Shown here piece by piece: positions 22,684 to 29,540 of a stretch of DNA of 31,365 bases. Where the stretch lies: positions 1 to 31,365 of IMG/VR virus record IMGVR_UViG_3300047311_000469. One strand, given 5' to 3'. Numbering within the stretch: the stretch's first letter is position 1; every line of letters begins with the position of its first letter. The notes under the pieces were generated by a model that was given only the letters and a program-made list of their open reading frames with translations, did not search any database and was not told the DNA's origin. A program made the translations under genes and the position numbers. The stretch comes from a virus.

Positions 22684-23779
22684 GTTTTTCCTTTCCTTGT
22701 GCGCGCAGCAGCAGCAGCGCAGTTCGTTCGCGCGATTTCCGCAAAAGCGCTTTCGCCTGTGACTCGCGACAGAGATCGTTTCTATGCGCGAGCGTCAGAT
22801 TTTCTGGCGCGAGATTATTGTCATTCCCGTCGATGAACCTAACGACATGGTGCGCCGGCACTTTGCGGCCATTCGCCTTCTCCCAAATAACGCGATGCAA
22901 AATCGGCCGGCCATTTTCCGGCGTCCAGCTCCCGCGCTTATTGTATCCGGTTTTCGGGCACCAAAACCACAGATCTCCCTTGTAAATCACGCCCTGGGTG
23001 CACAGATCGATCTTACAGATCGCTTCCTGCGAGTTGAGCCCGGCATTGAGCTTGTCTTTGATTTCGCGCGCCTCCGGCGTCGCATAATCGAACGGAACGA
23101 CTCCGGATGAAAACGGTCCCGTCGGCTGCTCCATCGGCAATTTCAACCTGGCCCGCAGCGTCCGAATAAACCACGCCCGTTTTTCCATCGGCCACGTTCG
23201 AAACTCCCAGCGCAGACTCGGCGGGATCGCGACCTTCTTCATTGTCGCCATCAGCGAAACGATCTCCGCTCTCGTTGCGCGTTTCATCCTGGCGAAACAA
23301 CCTGTGCCTTCGACTCGTTGCCGCGCGAGAATCCGAGCCCGCAGCTCCGGACACACTTTCCGAAGACCCCGCGTCGCCAATAATTGCGCAATCGTCCCGC
23401 ATGACCGTTTCCATCGCGGCGCCACGCGTGAAAGCATTTCCGCGTGGTTCAAATAATCGCAGTAAATCGCTTCGACGAAATGTTCTTCATAACCCCGCGC
23501 GCCTTGCCGCCCTTTCTGCCGCGCGAGAAATTCGCTACGGCGGCGTTCGATCTCTTCTGGGCCGAGGCGTGCTCGAGGATCGATCTTCTGATCTGCGATT
23601 CCGAACCGCAACCGGCGTCCGTGCGGCCTCCGCCGCTTCAAACCGTGCCTAACGAATCCGTTCCAGATCGGGTACCGATTTAGCCCGAAAATTTCCGCAA
23701 GCTCGTTGACCGAATAACCGCGCTGGTACAGTCGATAAAGCCGCAGCACGCGACGCGTTGATAGAAACGGCCGGTTCAT
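22649..23779 (-). CDS. HNH endonuclease with N-terminal helix-turn-helix
   Basis: A 376-residue protein. Residues about 8-45 (VLRLYRLYQRGYSVNELAEIF) form a helix-turn-helix. The C-terminal part is an HNH nuclease of homing-endonuclease type: AHHVVRFIDGN at 309-319 with His-310/311, Asn-321/322, and PENL at 325-328. It includes the KTGYNKRGSWTPENGRPILH lead-in seen in HNH_3 proteins. Such enzymes are often free-standing homing endonucleases in phages, or function in packaging; the distance from the terminase argues against packaging. ATG at 23777-23779 overlaps the previous stop as ATGA; a longer upstream frame is rejected. Confidence 0.82.
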   Translation of the reverse strand: MNRPFLSTRRVLRLYRLYQRGYSVNELAEIFGLNRYPIWNGFVRHGLKRRRPHGRRLRFGIADQKIDPRARLGPEEIERRRSEFLARQKGRQGARGYEEHFVEAIYCDYLNHAEMLSRVAPRWKRSCGTIAQLLATRGLRKVCPELRARILARQRVEGTGCFARMKRATRAEIVSLMATMKKVAIPPSLRWEFRTWPMEKRAWFIRTLRARLKLPMEQPTGPFSSGVVPFDYATPEAREIKDKLNAGLNSQEAICKIDLCTQGVIYKGDLWFWCPKTGYNKRGSWTPENGRPILHRVIWEKANGRKVPAHHVVRFIDGNDNNLAPENLTLAHRNDLCRESQAKALLRKSRERTALLLLRAQGKEKHGLIEELSRAA

Positions 23780-23958
23780 CGCTTCGACCCCGGTCTCTTC
23801 GCGCACCGCGCCCCGAACTCCTCCCACGCTTGCACCGACGCGCGCCTTGCTTTATCCGTTAGGCCGGTAACGCGTTCTGGCGTGGCTGTCGTCCGCTTAC
23901 CTCGGGCGTCGTTCTCCTCAAGGCCGGCGCCCGGCTTTTCCAGCGGCGGCGAATTCAC
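23776..23958 (-). CDS. Small unknown protein, 60 residues
   Basis: GTG at 23956-23958 is chosen because GGAGG lies five bases upstream and the codon overlaps the previous stop as GTGA; an ATG 12 bases further upstream is possible. The product is hydrophilic, with many Ala, Arg, Glu and Thr, and a WEEFGARCAKRPGSKR end. No family is recognised. The stop overlaps the HNH start. Confidence 0.5.
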   Translation of the reverse strand: MNSPPLEKPGAGLEENDARGKRTTATPERVTGLTDKARRASVQAWEEFGARCAKRPGSKR

Positions 23959-24107
23959 GAGAGCCTCCATTCCACATAGCTGACGAGGCCCATGATCAGA
24001 GCGACGCCGGTATCAAAGACGGCCCAAACCAGATCGCCAGTCCACCAACAATGCACGGCTACTCCCGCCGAAAAAATGGCAATAAGAAGTGGAAGCAATC
24101 GCCTCAC
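23955..24107 (-). CDS. 50-residue membrane protein with two hydrophobic segments
   Basis: GTG at 24105-24107 overlaps the stop of the upstream gene as GTGA, and the frame ends in a TGA at 23955-23957 that itself overlaps the next GTG. The peptide has a basic start (RR), a hydrophobic helix (about residues 4-19), a Cys-Trp-Trp turn, and a second hydrophobic helix (about 25-44) ending in an EWRLS tail. This is a hairpin two-helix membrane protein, the size of some phage holins or antiholins, though far from the lysis genes. No family is recognised. Confidence 0.55.
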   Translation of the reverse strand: MRRLLPLLIAIFSAGVAVHCWWTGDLVWAVFDTGVALIMGLVSYVEWRLS

Positions 24108-24442
24108 GCCACAGCCCTCAGTTGCGTCGAGCCGCGTGGCGCAGCTTTTACGCGGTTGATCGTGTGCTTCTCAATCAACGCTTCGATCGCCGCGACCTTC
24201 CACCACTTGAACCCGTCGATGTGCACGTATTCCAGCTTGTGCTTGTTAGCCAGTCGGCGAAACGTCCGGCGTGGATCCTTCCCCGTAATCGGAAAAATCG
24301 CCAGCGCTCCCGCTTCATCCACCAGCTGCAACGATTTCAAAATCTCATCGCGCAACAACGGCCGCAGCTCCGCGACCTCGCGCGCGATCACTTCGCGAAT
24401 AACAGCGACAATCGTCTCCTCGGAGATTTGGATCGCAGCCAT
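24104..24442 (-). CDS. Unknown protein, possibly a winged-helix DNA binder
   Basis: A 112-residue protein with an N-terminal amphipathic helix (TIVAVIREVIAREVAELR). A compact domain with DPRRTFRRLANKHKLEYVHI and GFKWWKVAAIEALIEKH resembles excisionase-like winged helices, where an aromatic-rich wing follows the recognition helix. The C-terminal residues (about 96-103) come from a palindromic repeat element (24132-24155), read in the Arg-Val-Lys frame. Family not recognised. Confidence 0.55.
   Translation of the reverse strand: MAAIQISEETIVAVIREVIAREVAELRPLLRDEILKSLQLVDEAGALAIFPITGKDPRRTFRRLANKHKLEYVHIDGFKWWKVAAIEALIEKHTINRVKAAPRGSTQLRAVA
24132..24155 (-). repeat. Dispersed palindromic element, minimal form
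   Basis: Arms CCGCGT (24132-24137) and ACGCGG (24150-24155) around a short GC-GCA-GC core with TTTT beside the right arm; 24 bases in all, the shortest complete copy. It lies in the 3' end of the gene at 24104-24442 and is translated as Arg-Val-Lys-Ala-Ala-Pro-Arg. Confidence 0.8.
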
Positions 24443-24448
24443 GGCTGT

Positions 24449-24625
24449 TTAAGCTCGATTATCCGGCGTCCGCGCATCGCGTTTCGCGTCCGCTTCGCGC
24501 ATCATCCGGTCCAGCCGCCGCCTTGCCATGTGTGAGTCGATGCGAACGAACGCCATCAAAAGCAAAAACAGCAGCACTAAGCCGCCCACGATCCAAAGGG
24601 TGACTGCGTAGAACGTCACCGCCAT
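24449..24625 (-). CDS. Single-pass membrane protein, 58 residues
   Basis: ATG at 24623-24625 has AGGAGGTGAT six bases upstream, so this start is firm even though it lies inside the end of the preceding gene. One hydrophobic helix (about residues 4-24, TLWIVGGLVLLFLLLMAF) is followed by a basic tail (HMARRRLDRMMREADAKR). It probably sits in the inner membrane with the tail in the cytoplasm. No family is recognised. Confidence 0.6.
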   Translation of the reverse strand: MAVTFYAVTLWIVGGLVLLFLLLMAFVRIDSHMARRRLDRMMREADAKRDARTPDNRA

Positions 24626-25284
24626 TGCGCCATCACCTCCTGCGATTTCTGTTCCAACCACGCATCGAGATTCTCCGGAACGACCGAACCCGGAAGAGGA
24701 ATAGATTCGCGTCCGTTAGCGCTCGCCGCGTGGCCCGCCGCGGCGGGCTTTACGCGGGAAGCGCGCGCGGGCTTTCTGTCGGTATGCGCTCCGGTGTCCC
24801 GCGCGCGCCCATCCATGACATCTTTAGCCGCGTGAGAGCTAGACGCGTGGCGAAGCTTTACGCGGCCTTGCTCTTTTACGCGGGTCTTCAGAGAAACGCG
24901 CGCGGGTTTTATGCCCCCCAGCATTTTCCCGCGCGCGCCCATCTCCGCAGACTTCTTTGGCTTCGCAGAGCCAGCCGCCGGATTCGATGTTTCTGCCGGC
25001 TGATTAAAAAACTCGCCCTCCGGAATCTCCCCGTACTCCAGCGCTCGCAAAAATCTCCCGATCTCCTCACCGTGAACCGGAGCGAGGCCATCACACGCAG
25101 CGTGCAACATCGCGATAATCGCTTCCCTGCCGCGCTTCAGCGCGCGATCGAACGCAAGGTCACGGCCTGTCCGCTCCTGCGAAGCCGAAACACCGTCGAT
25201 GGTCCGTTGAAGCGTTCGCGCAACTTCCAGCGTATATCTCAGCTCCGCGTCGCCAGAAGAAAATTTGTGTCCATTCGTGTCCAT
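24616..25284 (-). CDS. Unknown protein carrying several palindromic elements
   Basis: A 222-residue protein starting at ATG 25282-25284. The first 110 residues form a helical domain (TLEVARTLQRTIDGVSASQE; IGRFLRALEYGEIP). Residues about 120-200 are a low-complexity basic linker in which three palindromic elements are translated, each giving Arg-Val-Lys, and in which a KPAR-containing segment is duplicated. A short C-terminal domain (PENLDAWLEQKSQEVMAQW) closes it. The linker looks like a landing zone for repeats. The function is unknown; the N-terminal helices resemble nothing I can name. Confidence 0.55.
   Translation of the reverse strand: MDTNGHKFSSGDAELRYTLEVARTLQRTIDGVSASQERTGRDLAFDRALKRGREAIIAMLHAACDGLAPVHGEEIGRFLRALEYGEIPEGEFFNQPAETSNPAAGSAKPKKSAEMGARGKMLGGIKPARVSLKTRVKEQGRVKLRHASSSHAAKDVMDGRARDTGAHTDRKPARASRVKPAAAGHAASANGRESIPLPGSVVPENLDAWLEQKSQEVMAQWR
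24726..24757 (-). repeat. Dispersed palindromic element with GC-rich core
   Basis: Arms CCGCGT (24726-24731) and ACGCGG (24752-24757) around the perfect palindrome CCCGCCGCGGCGGG (24734-24747). It is inside the gene at 24616-25284 and read Arg-Val-Lys-Pro-Ala-Ala-Ala-Gly. Confidence 0.8.
24828..24883 (-). repeat. Nested palindromic elements (one inside another)
   Basis: Outer element: CCGCGTGAGAGC (24828-24839) and GCTCTTTTACGCGG (24870-24883) pair through CCGCGT/ACGCGG and GAGC/GCTC. Its loop is occupied by an inner element, ACGCGT (24843-24848) to ACGCGG (24860-24865), with a GC-GAA-GC core. Both are read Arg-Val-Lys in the host gene. Confidence 0.75.
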
Positions 25285-25294
25285 TCGTGGTTGT

Positions 25295-25471
25295 TCAGTT
25301 GAACGACCCAATCGGCACCAAGCACTGCTTGGTGATCTGCACTCCCTGAAGCCTGACAGGAACCGAAAGCGCCAAAACAGCCAGCCGCGCCCGATCATCA
25401 TCCGTCTGCGATCGCAGCTTGGACACCAAGCGATCAAAATTCTCGCGAGTTGTAATCAACGGCTCGCTCAC
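25295..25471 (-). CDS. Small unknown protein, 58 residues
   Basis: GTG at 25469-25471 overlaps the previous stop as GTGA. The product begins with a helical TTRENFDRLVSKLRSQTDDD and ends in a beta-rich VPVRLQGVQITKQCLVPIG. No family is recognised. It ends ten bases before the next gene. Confidence 0.5.
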   Translation of the reverse strand: MSEPLITTRENFDRLVSKLRSQTDDDRARLAVLALSVPVRLQGVQITKQCLVPIGSFN

Positions 25472-25842
25472 TCGTCGCCCTCCCAATCGTCCTGGTAGTC
25501 GTAGCGACGGCTCTCTTCGTACTGTGAATCTTCGAACTGCTTAATGACGGCCTGATCCTCGGGACTCCTTTCGTCTTTCGGAATCAGCAGGATTCGCTCA
25601 ATTCGCTGGCCTCGATAAGCGCGCTCTGCATCCTCGCGTTCGATCAGCGCCGCATTCCTCTTCGCGATCTTGTATTGCTCAACGGCTTTATCCGTTAGGC
25701 GCGCAGCTTTTTTCCGCAGCTCATCGATCTCGGCGATGCTCACCGGAAACGGCGAGCTTAGCTGCACTTCGAAATGACAATAATCATGCGAGCGCATCAC
25801 TTTCACGCTCGCGTTCAGCTTCTCTTCGCTCGGCTCGCTCAT
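25468..25842 (-). CDS. Unknown acidic protein, 124 residues
   Basis: ATG at 25840-25842 overlaps the preceding stop as ATGA. The N-terminus has a strand pattern NASVKVMRSHDYCHFEVQLS, which I associate with an uncharacterised group of phage proteins. A long helix (EIDELRKKAARLTDKAVEQY onward), a charged middle and a very acidic tail (YDYQDDWEGDE) follow. The strand-plus-helix start could be a small DNA- or SSB-interacting domain, and the acidic tail resembles an SSB-like or DNA-mimic end (inference only). Confidence 0.55.
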   Translation of the reverse strand: MSEPSEEKLNASVKVMRSHDYCHFEVQLSSPFPVSIAEIDELRKKAARLTDKAVEQYKIAKRNAALIEREDAERAYRGQRIERILLIPKDERSPEDQAVIKQFEDSQYEESRRYDYQDDWEGDE

Positions 25843-26075
25843 ACAGTGGCCTTGCACCTTTGAGGTAAACCAGTGATTGCCGGCTGAAATGGCACGTTGT
25901 CCTCGTCCTCGATCGCCACGCCCGGAAACTGCTTCGCTAAAACTTTCAGCACCGTCTCGCGACTGCCGGTAAAAAGCGTTGATCCACGTTGCCCGTTATG
26001 GATCTCAGCCTCCACGTCACCGTTCCCAAGCGGTCGCAACCTGATCTTTATTTCCGGCTCCCGTTCCGCGATCAT
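25839..26075 (-). CDS. Small beta-rich unknown protein
   Basis: ATG at 26073-26075 overlaps the previous stop as ATGA; 78 residues. The pattern [18 protein letters not shown] followed by [19 protein letters not shown] and PGVAI suggests two strands and a helix. No family is recognised. Its stop overlaps the next start in turn, marking a tightly coupled run of small early genes. Confidence 0.5.
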   Translation of the reverse strand: MIAEREPEIKIRLRPLGNGDVEAEIHNGQRGSTLFTGSRETVLKVLAKQFPGVAIEDEDNVPFQPAITGLPQRCKATV

Positions 26076-26851
26076 GCCGTCGCTGGTTCCTTTCCCTCCG
26101 CGCACATTTTGCGCACCAGATCTTGTGCCCCGAGCTCAAGCGCCGCTTTGAGCGGCGCGAATTTTTTCTCGAATATTGGCCGCGCGATTTCCTTCGCCTT
26201 CGCGAGCGCTTCCCAATAATCGAGCTTTCTCCAATCGACGACCGCAGCGACGCCCGCATCGACGACCGCAGCGACGCCCGCATCGACGACCGCAGCGACG
26301 CCCGCAGCGACGACCGCAGCGACGCCCGCAGCGACGCCCGCAGCGACGCCCGCATCGACGCCCGCAGCGACGCCCGCAGCGACGCCCGCATCGACGAGTT
26401 TCTTACGAGCCGCAGCCCTTAATTCCCACGCCTCATTGCGAGCTTTGCGAATATTCTCGAGTGTCGGATTCTCCCTGAGTAGATCGGCTGCGGCGTCCAA
26501 GCCGGCCAGCGATAGCGCCGCCGGCGCCGCATCGCGCACCACAAAATCACGGATCATTTCCAGCCGGTGCCGTTCCACCGCGCGCGTCGATCGCGTACCA
26601 ACAAGCAGCGGCACTAACGGCTTCAAAAGTCGATTCCGTTCTGCATCGCTCGGCAACCGATCGTTCCAGCTGATCATAAACGAAGTGATTACCGGACACG
26701 CGCATACCGGATGATCGCTGTGCGGCTCGCCTGCGATCCAGGCCACCGCCTCCATCACGCAGACGCCTTGGGCGCGCGCCCCGTGGTTACCCTTCCTAAG
26801 CTCGATCCCATCCAGCCCGAGCAGCGGAAGTGTTTCCGGCAATTGGCTCAT
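26072..26851 (-). CDS. Unknown early protein with a long tetrapeptide repeat
   Basis: A 259-residue protein. The N-terminal domain contains [18 protein letters not shown] followed by [19 protein letters not shown] and [15 protein letters not shown], a conserved block I have seen in uncharacterised phage and actinobacterial proteins. A helical [12 protein letters not shown] then leads to 13 tandem four-residue units (Ala/Gly/Val/Asp) encoded by 26236-26391, and a C-terminal amphipathic domain ([20 protein letters not shown]). The Cys and His residues in the conserved block suggest a metal site. ATG at 26849-26851 overlaps the previous stop. Confidence 0.62.
   Translation of the reverse strand: MSQLPETLPLLGLDGIELRKGNHGARAQGVCVMEAVAWIAGEPHSDHPVCACPVITSFMISWNDRLPSDAERNRLLKPLVPLLVGTRSTRAVERHRLEMIRDFVVRDAAPAALSLAGLDAAADLLRENPTLENIRKARNEAWELRAAARKKLVDAGVAAGVAAGVDAGVAAGVAAGVAAVVAAGVAAVVDAGVAAVVDAGVAAVVDWRKLDYWEALAKAKEIARPIFEKKFAPLKAALELGAQDLVRKMCAEGKEPATA
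26236..26391 (+). repeat. 12-base tandem repeat, 13 units
   Basis: Thirteen consecutive units of CGACG(A/C)CCGCA(G/T) with variation only at positions 6 and 12. The unit is a multiple of three, so copy-number change lengthens or shortens the encoded Ala-Gly-Val-Ala/Asp helix or linker without frameshift. Confidence 0.95.
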
Positions 26852-27060
26852 ATCCGTGCAATCCGCGATCGCGCCCGTAAGAAGTTTCTATTCTGGAGAT
26901 CTGCGGTAATCGGCGCAATCTTTGGACGATTCCAAGCCGCCGTCTCCACCTCGTGAATCGCTTTCTTCGAGCTGCGGAGCGCCGCTTTGAGATCCTCCAC
27001 ACAGCCGTAGCCAGCGTGCGCAGCCATCCGCTCAAGTCGTTGTTCGCCTTCCGCGCTCAT
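26848..27060 (-). CDS. Small unknown protein, 70 residues
   Basis: ATG at 27058-27060 overlaps the stop of the preceding small gene as ATGA; a longer frame upstream is that gene's shadow. The product is helical with AHAGYGCVEDLKAALRSSKKAI and a basic C-terminus with [11 protein letters not shown]. No family is recognised. Confidence 0.5.
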   Translation of the reverse strand: MSAEGEQRLERMAAHAGYGCVEDLKAALRSSKKAIHEVETAAWNRPKIAPITADLQNRNFLRARSRIARI

Positions 27061-27230
27061 GCCGCCACCCGCCTCTCCTGCCTCCGCTGAGCTTTCTGCA
27101 GCCGCTCCAGCTCCTCGATGCAGCGTTTTTCCCATTCAGCCGCCGCGATTATAACGTCCGGATTATTGCTTTTTTCCAATCCACGCGCGTAATCGCGCAT
27201 CGCTTCGGCTACCTCTATTTTTGCTTCCAT
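27057..27230 (-). CDS. First gene of the leftward operon, 57 residues
   Basis: ATG at 27228-27230 lies after a purine-rich GAAAGAGAAA and 22 bases below the likely leftward promoter -10. The product is almost entirely helical and charged (VAEAMRDYARGLEKSN; AEWEKRCIEELERLQKAQRR), a probable coiled coil. Being the first product of the early operon it could be a Cro-like or accessory regulator, but it has no visible helix-turn-helix. No family is recognised. Confidence 0.55.
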   Translation of the reverse strand: MEAKIEVAEAMRDYARGLEKSNNPDVIIAAAEWEKRCIEELERLQKAQRRQERRVAA

Positions 27231-27252
27231 TTTCTCTTTCTTTTGTTACACA

Positions 27253-27280
27253 GATTTATCTGCTAAACAGAAGCTGTCAA
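27253..27280 (-). promoter_or_regulatory. Leftward early promoter
   Basis: On the minus strand TTGACA (27275-27280) and TAAATC (27253-27258) are spaced 16 bases apart, upstream of the leftward operon. The -10 is imperfect. The palindrome CAGAT-TT-ATCTG (27251-27262) overlaps the -10 and is a candidate operator. Confidence 0.5.
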
Positions 27281-27317
27281 CAAAAAGTTTGACTTTTCTT
27301 TAGATATTCGCTAAACG
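27262..27317. promoter_or_regulatory. Divergent control region: rightward promoter and operator-like repeats
   Basis: On the plus strand TTGACT (27289-27294) with TAAACG about 17 bases further could drive the repressor gene. GCTAAAC occurs at 27262-27268 and again at 27311-27317, each preceded by an AGAT-containing AT-rich stretch, so each overlaps a promoter -10. These are natural candidates for repressor binding sites. The two -35 boxes lie back to back, eight bases apart. Confidence 0.45.
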
Positions 27318-27339
27318 CATGTATTCAGGAAGAGCAAGA

Positions 27340-27759
27340 ATGAGCCAATTTTCCAACCAATTGCAGACCTCGATAGAGGCAAACGGACTTACCCAGACCG
27401 AGATCGTCGAGAAGATAGGTGTTTCCCAGGGCCAGATGAGCCGGTACGTAAACGGCGAGAATCGCCCCGAGCCACAGGTGCTTGAGAAATTGTGCGCCGT
27501 TTTCCCTAAAAAAGATCAGACATCGCTCCTCCTCGCGTACCTCGAAGATGACGTTCCCGATTCCCTCAAGAATCTAATAGCTATCGAGCCAAAATCGGCG
27601 GTGCCGCGGGTTGGCGAAGACTCTCCGGTCTATCGGTCGCGGATGCCGAAGAGGCTTCGCGAAGCATACGATCATCTGGGCGCCGCCGCTTTAGAGCACG
27701 CGTCGATCGCAAAAATAATCATTAACACCAGCGACCTCCAGAAAGGCGGCGCGGGATGA
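27340..27759 (+). CDS. XRE-family repressor
   Basis: The 139-residue protein has a lambda-repressor-like helix-turn-helix at about residues 4-55 (LTQTEIVEKIGVSQGQMSRY followed by VNGENRPEP). A short C-terminal region follows, ending in a helical YDHLGAAALEHASIAKIII. There is no LexA-like peptidase domain, so induction would not be by RecA-stimulated self-cleavage of this protein. ATG at 27340-27342 is preferred (AGGAAG upstream); an in-frame ATG at 27319 would add seven residues. Placed opposite the leftward early operon beside a divergent promoter region, it is the likely lysogeny repressor. Confidence 0.85.
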   Translation: MSQFSNQLQTSIEANGLTQTEIVEKIGVSQGQMSRYVNGENRPEPQVLEKLCAVFPKKDQTSLLLAYLEDDVPDSLKNLIAIEPKSAVPRVGEDSPVYRSRMPKRLREAYDHLGAAALEHASIAKIIINTSDLQKGGAG

Positions 27760-27769
27760 ACGAGAAACA

Positions 27770-27952
27770 ATGATCACGGCTGTCGTCGTCTGTTTAATTG
27801 TCCTGTTATTGATCTTGATCGACGGCCGTCTCGCGCGCATGAAAAAAATCGAGCGCGAGATACTCAAAGAAATCAAGACTTCTAACGACCGCCTGAACGA
27901 AGCCAACAAGGCGCTGCAGTGGATGGTCGACAACTCGCCGCCCCGACAATGA
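27770..27952 (+). CDS. Small membrane-anchored coiled-coil protein
   Basis: A 60-residue protein with an N-terminal hydrophobic helix (about residues 2-17, ITAVVVCLIVLLLILI) and a charged coiled coil (MKKIEREILKEIKTSNDRL). The start is ten bases after the repressor stop, and its TGA overlaps the next start. The layout recalls small membrane proteins expressed from prophages, possibly for exclusion; no family is recognised. Confidence 0.6.
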   Translation: MITAVVVCLIVLLLILIDGRLARMKKIEREILKEIKTSNDRLNEANKALQWMVDNSPPRQ

Positions 27953-28275
27953 AGACCCTTTTCAAATTCTTAGGCGCTATCGCGTTGATTGTCTTGATAA
28001 TTGCAATCGTCGCGAAGGTTCAGAACGAAAGCGAAACGCGCGCAACACAACAGATCGCCACTGAGCAGCGCGAAAACGAGGACGCGATTAAACAGCGCCA
28101 TGTGCTAGTCGGCATGAGCGCGGCCCAAGTTCGCCAGGCTTGGGGCGAACCAAAGCACGTCATTCGCACCACCGCCGAGAGCCACGAGTACGAAGAATGG
28201 TCCTACGGCGCGCACGCGACCCTTTCATTCGTCGACGGCGTCTTCAAATCCGGAACTCGCGACGACGGCAAATGA
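27949..28275 (+). CDS. Membrane-anchored BamE/SmpA-like domain protein
   Basis: ATG at 27949-27951 overlaps the previous stop as ATGA. The 108-residue product has an N-terminal membrane anchor (about 4-24), a charged linker (about 25-48), and a small domain. Its sequence VLVGMSAAQVRQAWGEPKHV followed by HEYEEWSYG and LSFVDGVF matches the SmpA/OmlA (BamE) pattern GMS..eVr..wG.P...W.Yg...l.F.dG. No lipobox Cys is present, so it stays anchored in the inner membrane facing the periplasm. Sitting between repressor and integrase it is probably expressed in lysogens and may alter the host envelope or block superinfection (inference). Confidence 0.7.
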   Translation: MKTLFKFLGAIALIVLIIAIVAKVQNESETRATQQIATEQRENEDAIKQRHVLVGMSAAQVRQAWGEPKHVIRTTAESHEYEEWSYGAHATLSFVDGVFKSGTRDDGK

Positions 28276-29540
28276 AACGCGGCAAGTTCGCCAACGGACA
28301 AATCCGCCGTGGTGGACCGATCCTCGTAAGAATCGGCAACGTCACGATCCCAATTTACGCGTTGCGCGATGGCCGTTTCGCCGTCGTGTACCGTCCGGCG
28401 CCGAAGGCGAAACGCAAAGTTCTCCCGTACACACTTCTTTCGAAAGCGAAACAGGTCGCCCAGGAGAAAGCGATCGCGATTTCAAACGGCCGCGGCGAGG
28501 CCGTCGATTTCACTGCTGCCGATCGCGAAATTTATTTGCATGCAAAAAACGTCGTCGCGCCATTCGGCATCGGTATTACTTCCGCACTCGAGCAATGGTC
28601 CGAATGGAAAGCGCGCGGATCCGCCGGCGCGCGCCGTGAGCGCGTTCCGGAGATCGTCGAGCAACTGCTCGTTTCGAAAGCCGATCACAAACTTTCCGCG
28701 AAATACATGGGCGCTCTCAAACGCGATCTGCGCGCGTTCGCCTCGAAATTTCAGCAGCACATCGACGAAGTCCGCGCGTTGCCGATCGAGAATTATTTGC
28801 GCGATCTAGGAGTCGGCGATCGCCGGCGTAACAACATTCGCGACGTCATCGTCACTTTGTTTCTTTTCGCAAAGGAGCACGGCAACCTTCCCCAGGACCG
28901 CATCACCGAAGCTGAGAAAGTAAAACGCATCGATCTCGAGCACGGCGCGCCGCGGATCTACACGCCCGCGCAGCTGCGCGTGATACTCGAGCACATTTCT
29001 CCCGAATGGATCGATTGGATTTGCTGCCAGGCGTTCGCTGGCATTCGTCCGGAAGAAGCAGGCAGACCGCACATCAGCAAAAAAACCGGCGAACGCCGCA
29101 AATTGATGTGGACCGATTTCCTGTGGGACGAACACCAGATCCGGATCGCCGCGTTGATTTCAAAAACTGGACGCGATCGCTACATCGCGATGAACGAAAC
29201 TCTTCTCGCCTGGTGCGGCCATCACCGCGGCGAAACCGGCCCGGTCTGCGTGTACGATCGCCCCGATCGCGAGACAGGTCGCCTCGGCGAGCTCCTCGGA
29301 TTCGGTTGGATCCCGGATGGTCTCCGTCACAGTTACGCCAGCTACTGGCAATCGCTCCACAAAGACATGGCCAGGCTCAAAGAAGAAATGGGCAACAGCG
29401 AGCAAGTGAACCGCCGCTTTTACTATCATCCCCAGCCCGCCGCCATGGCGAAAAAATGGTGGGCAGTACTTCCCGACGAACACGATCTCGCCGGCAGCCG
29501 AAAAGTTATGCAGATGCCACTAGGCATCGCATTTCGATGA
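28272..29540 (+). CDS. int: Tyrosine recombinase (integrase)
   Basis: The 422-residue protein has an N-terminal arm-binding part, a SAM-like core-binding domain (about 98-205) and a C-terminal catalytic domain. Catalytic positions: Arg-259 (AFAGIRPEEA), Lys-298 (ISKTGRDRY), Arg-352 in DGLRHSYASYW, and Tyr-384 in NRRFYYHP nine residues after the usual His/Trp site. Asp-349 replaces the usual first His of HxxR, and Asn-375 the second His. ATG at 28272-28274 overlaps the upstream stop. It is followed by a small gene and then the attachment region, so it should integrate the phage into a tRNA gene. Confidence 0.87.
   Translation: MKRGKFANGQIRRGGPILVRIGNVTIPIYALRDGRFAVVYRPAPKAKRKVLPYTLLSKAKQVAQEKAIAISNGRGEAVDFTAADREIYLHAKNVVAPFGIGITSALEQWSEWKARGSAGARRERVPEIVEQLLVSKADHKLSAKYMGALKRDLRAFASKFQQHIDEVRALPIENYLRDLGVGDRRRNNIRDVIVTLFLFAKEHGNLPQDRITEAEKVKRIDLEHGAPRIYTPAQLRVILEHISPEWIDWICCQAFAGIRPEEAGRPHISKKTGERRKLMWTDFLWDEHQIRIAALISKTGRDRYIAMNETLLAWCGHHRGETGPVCVYDRPDRETGRLGELLGFGWIPDGLRHSYASYWQSLHKDMARLKEEMGNSEQVNRRFYYHPQPAAMAKKWWAVLPDEHDLAGSRKVMQMPLGIAFR

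Noticed and set aside
26236-26391. CRISPR array
   Set aside because: Units are contiguous 12-mers without spacers and are translated.
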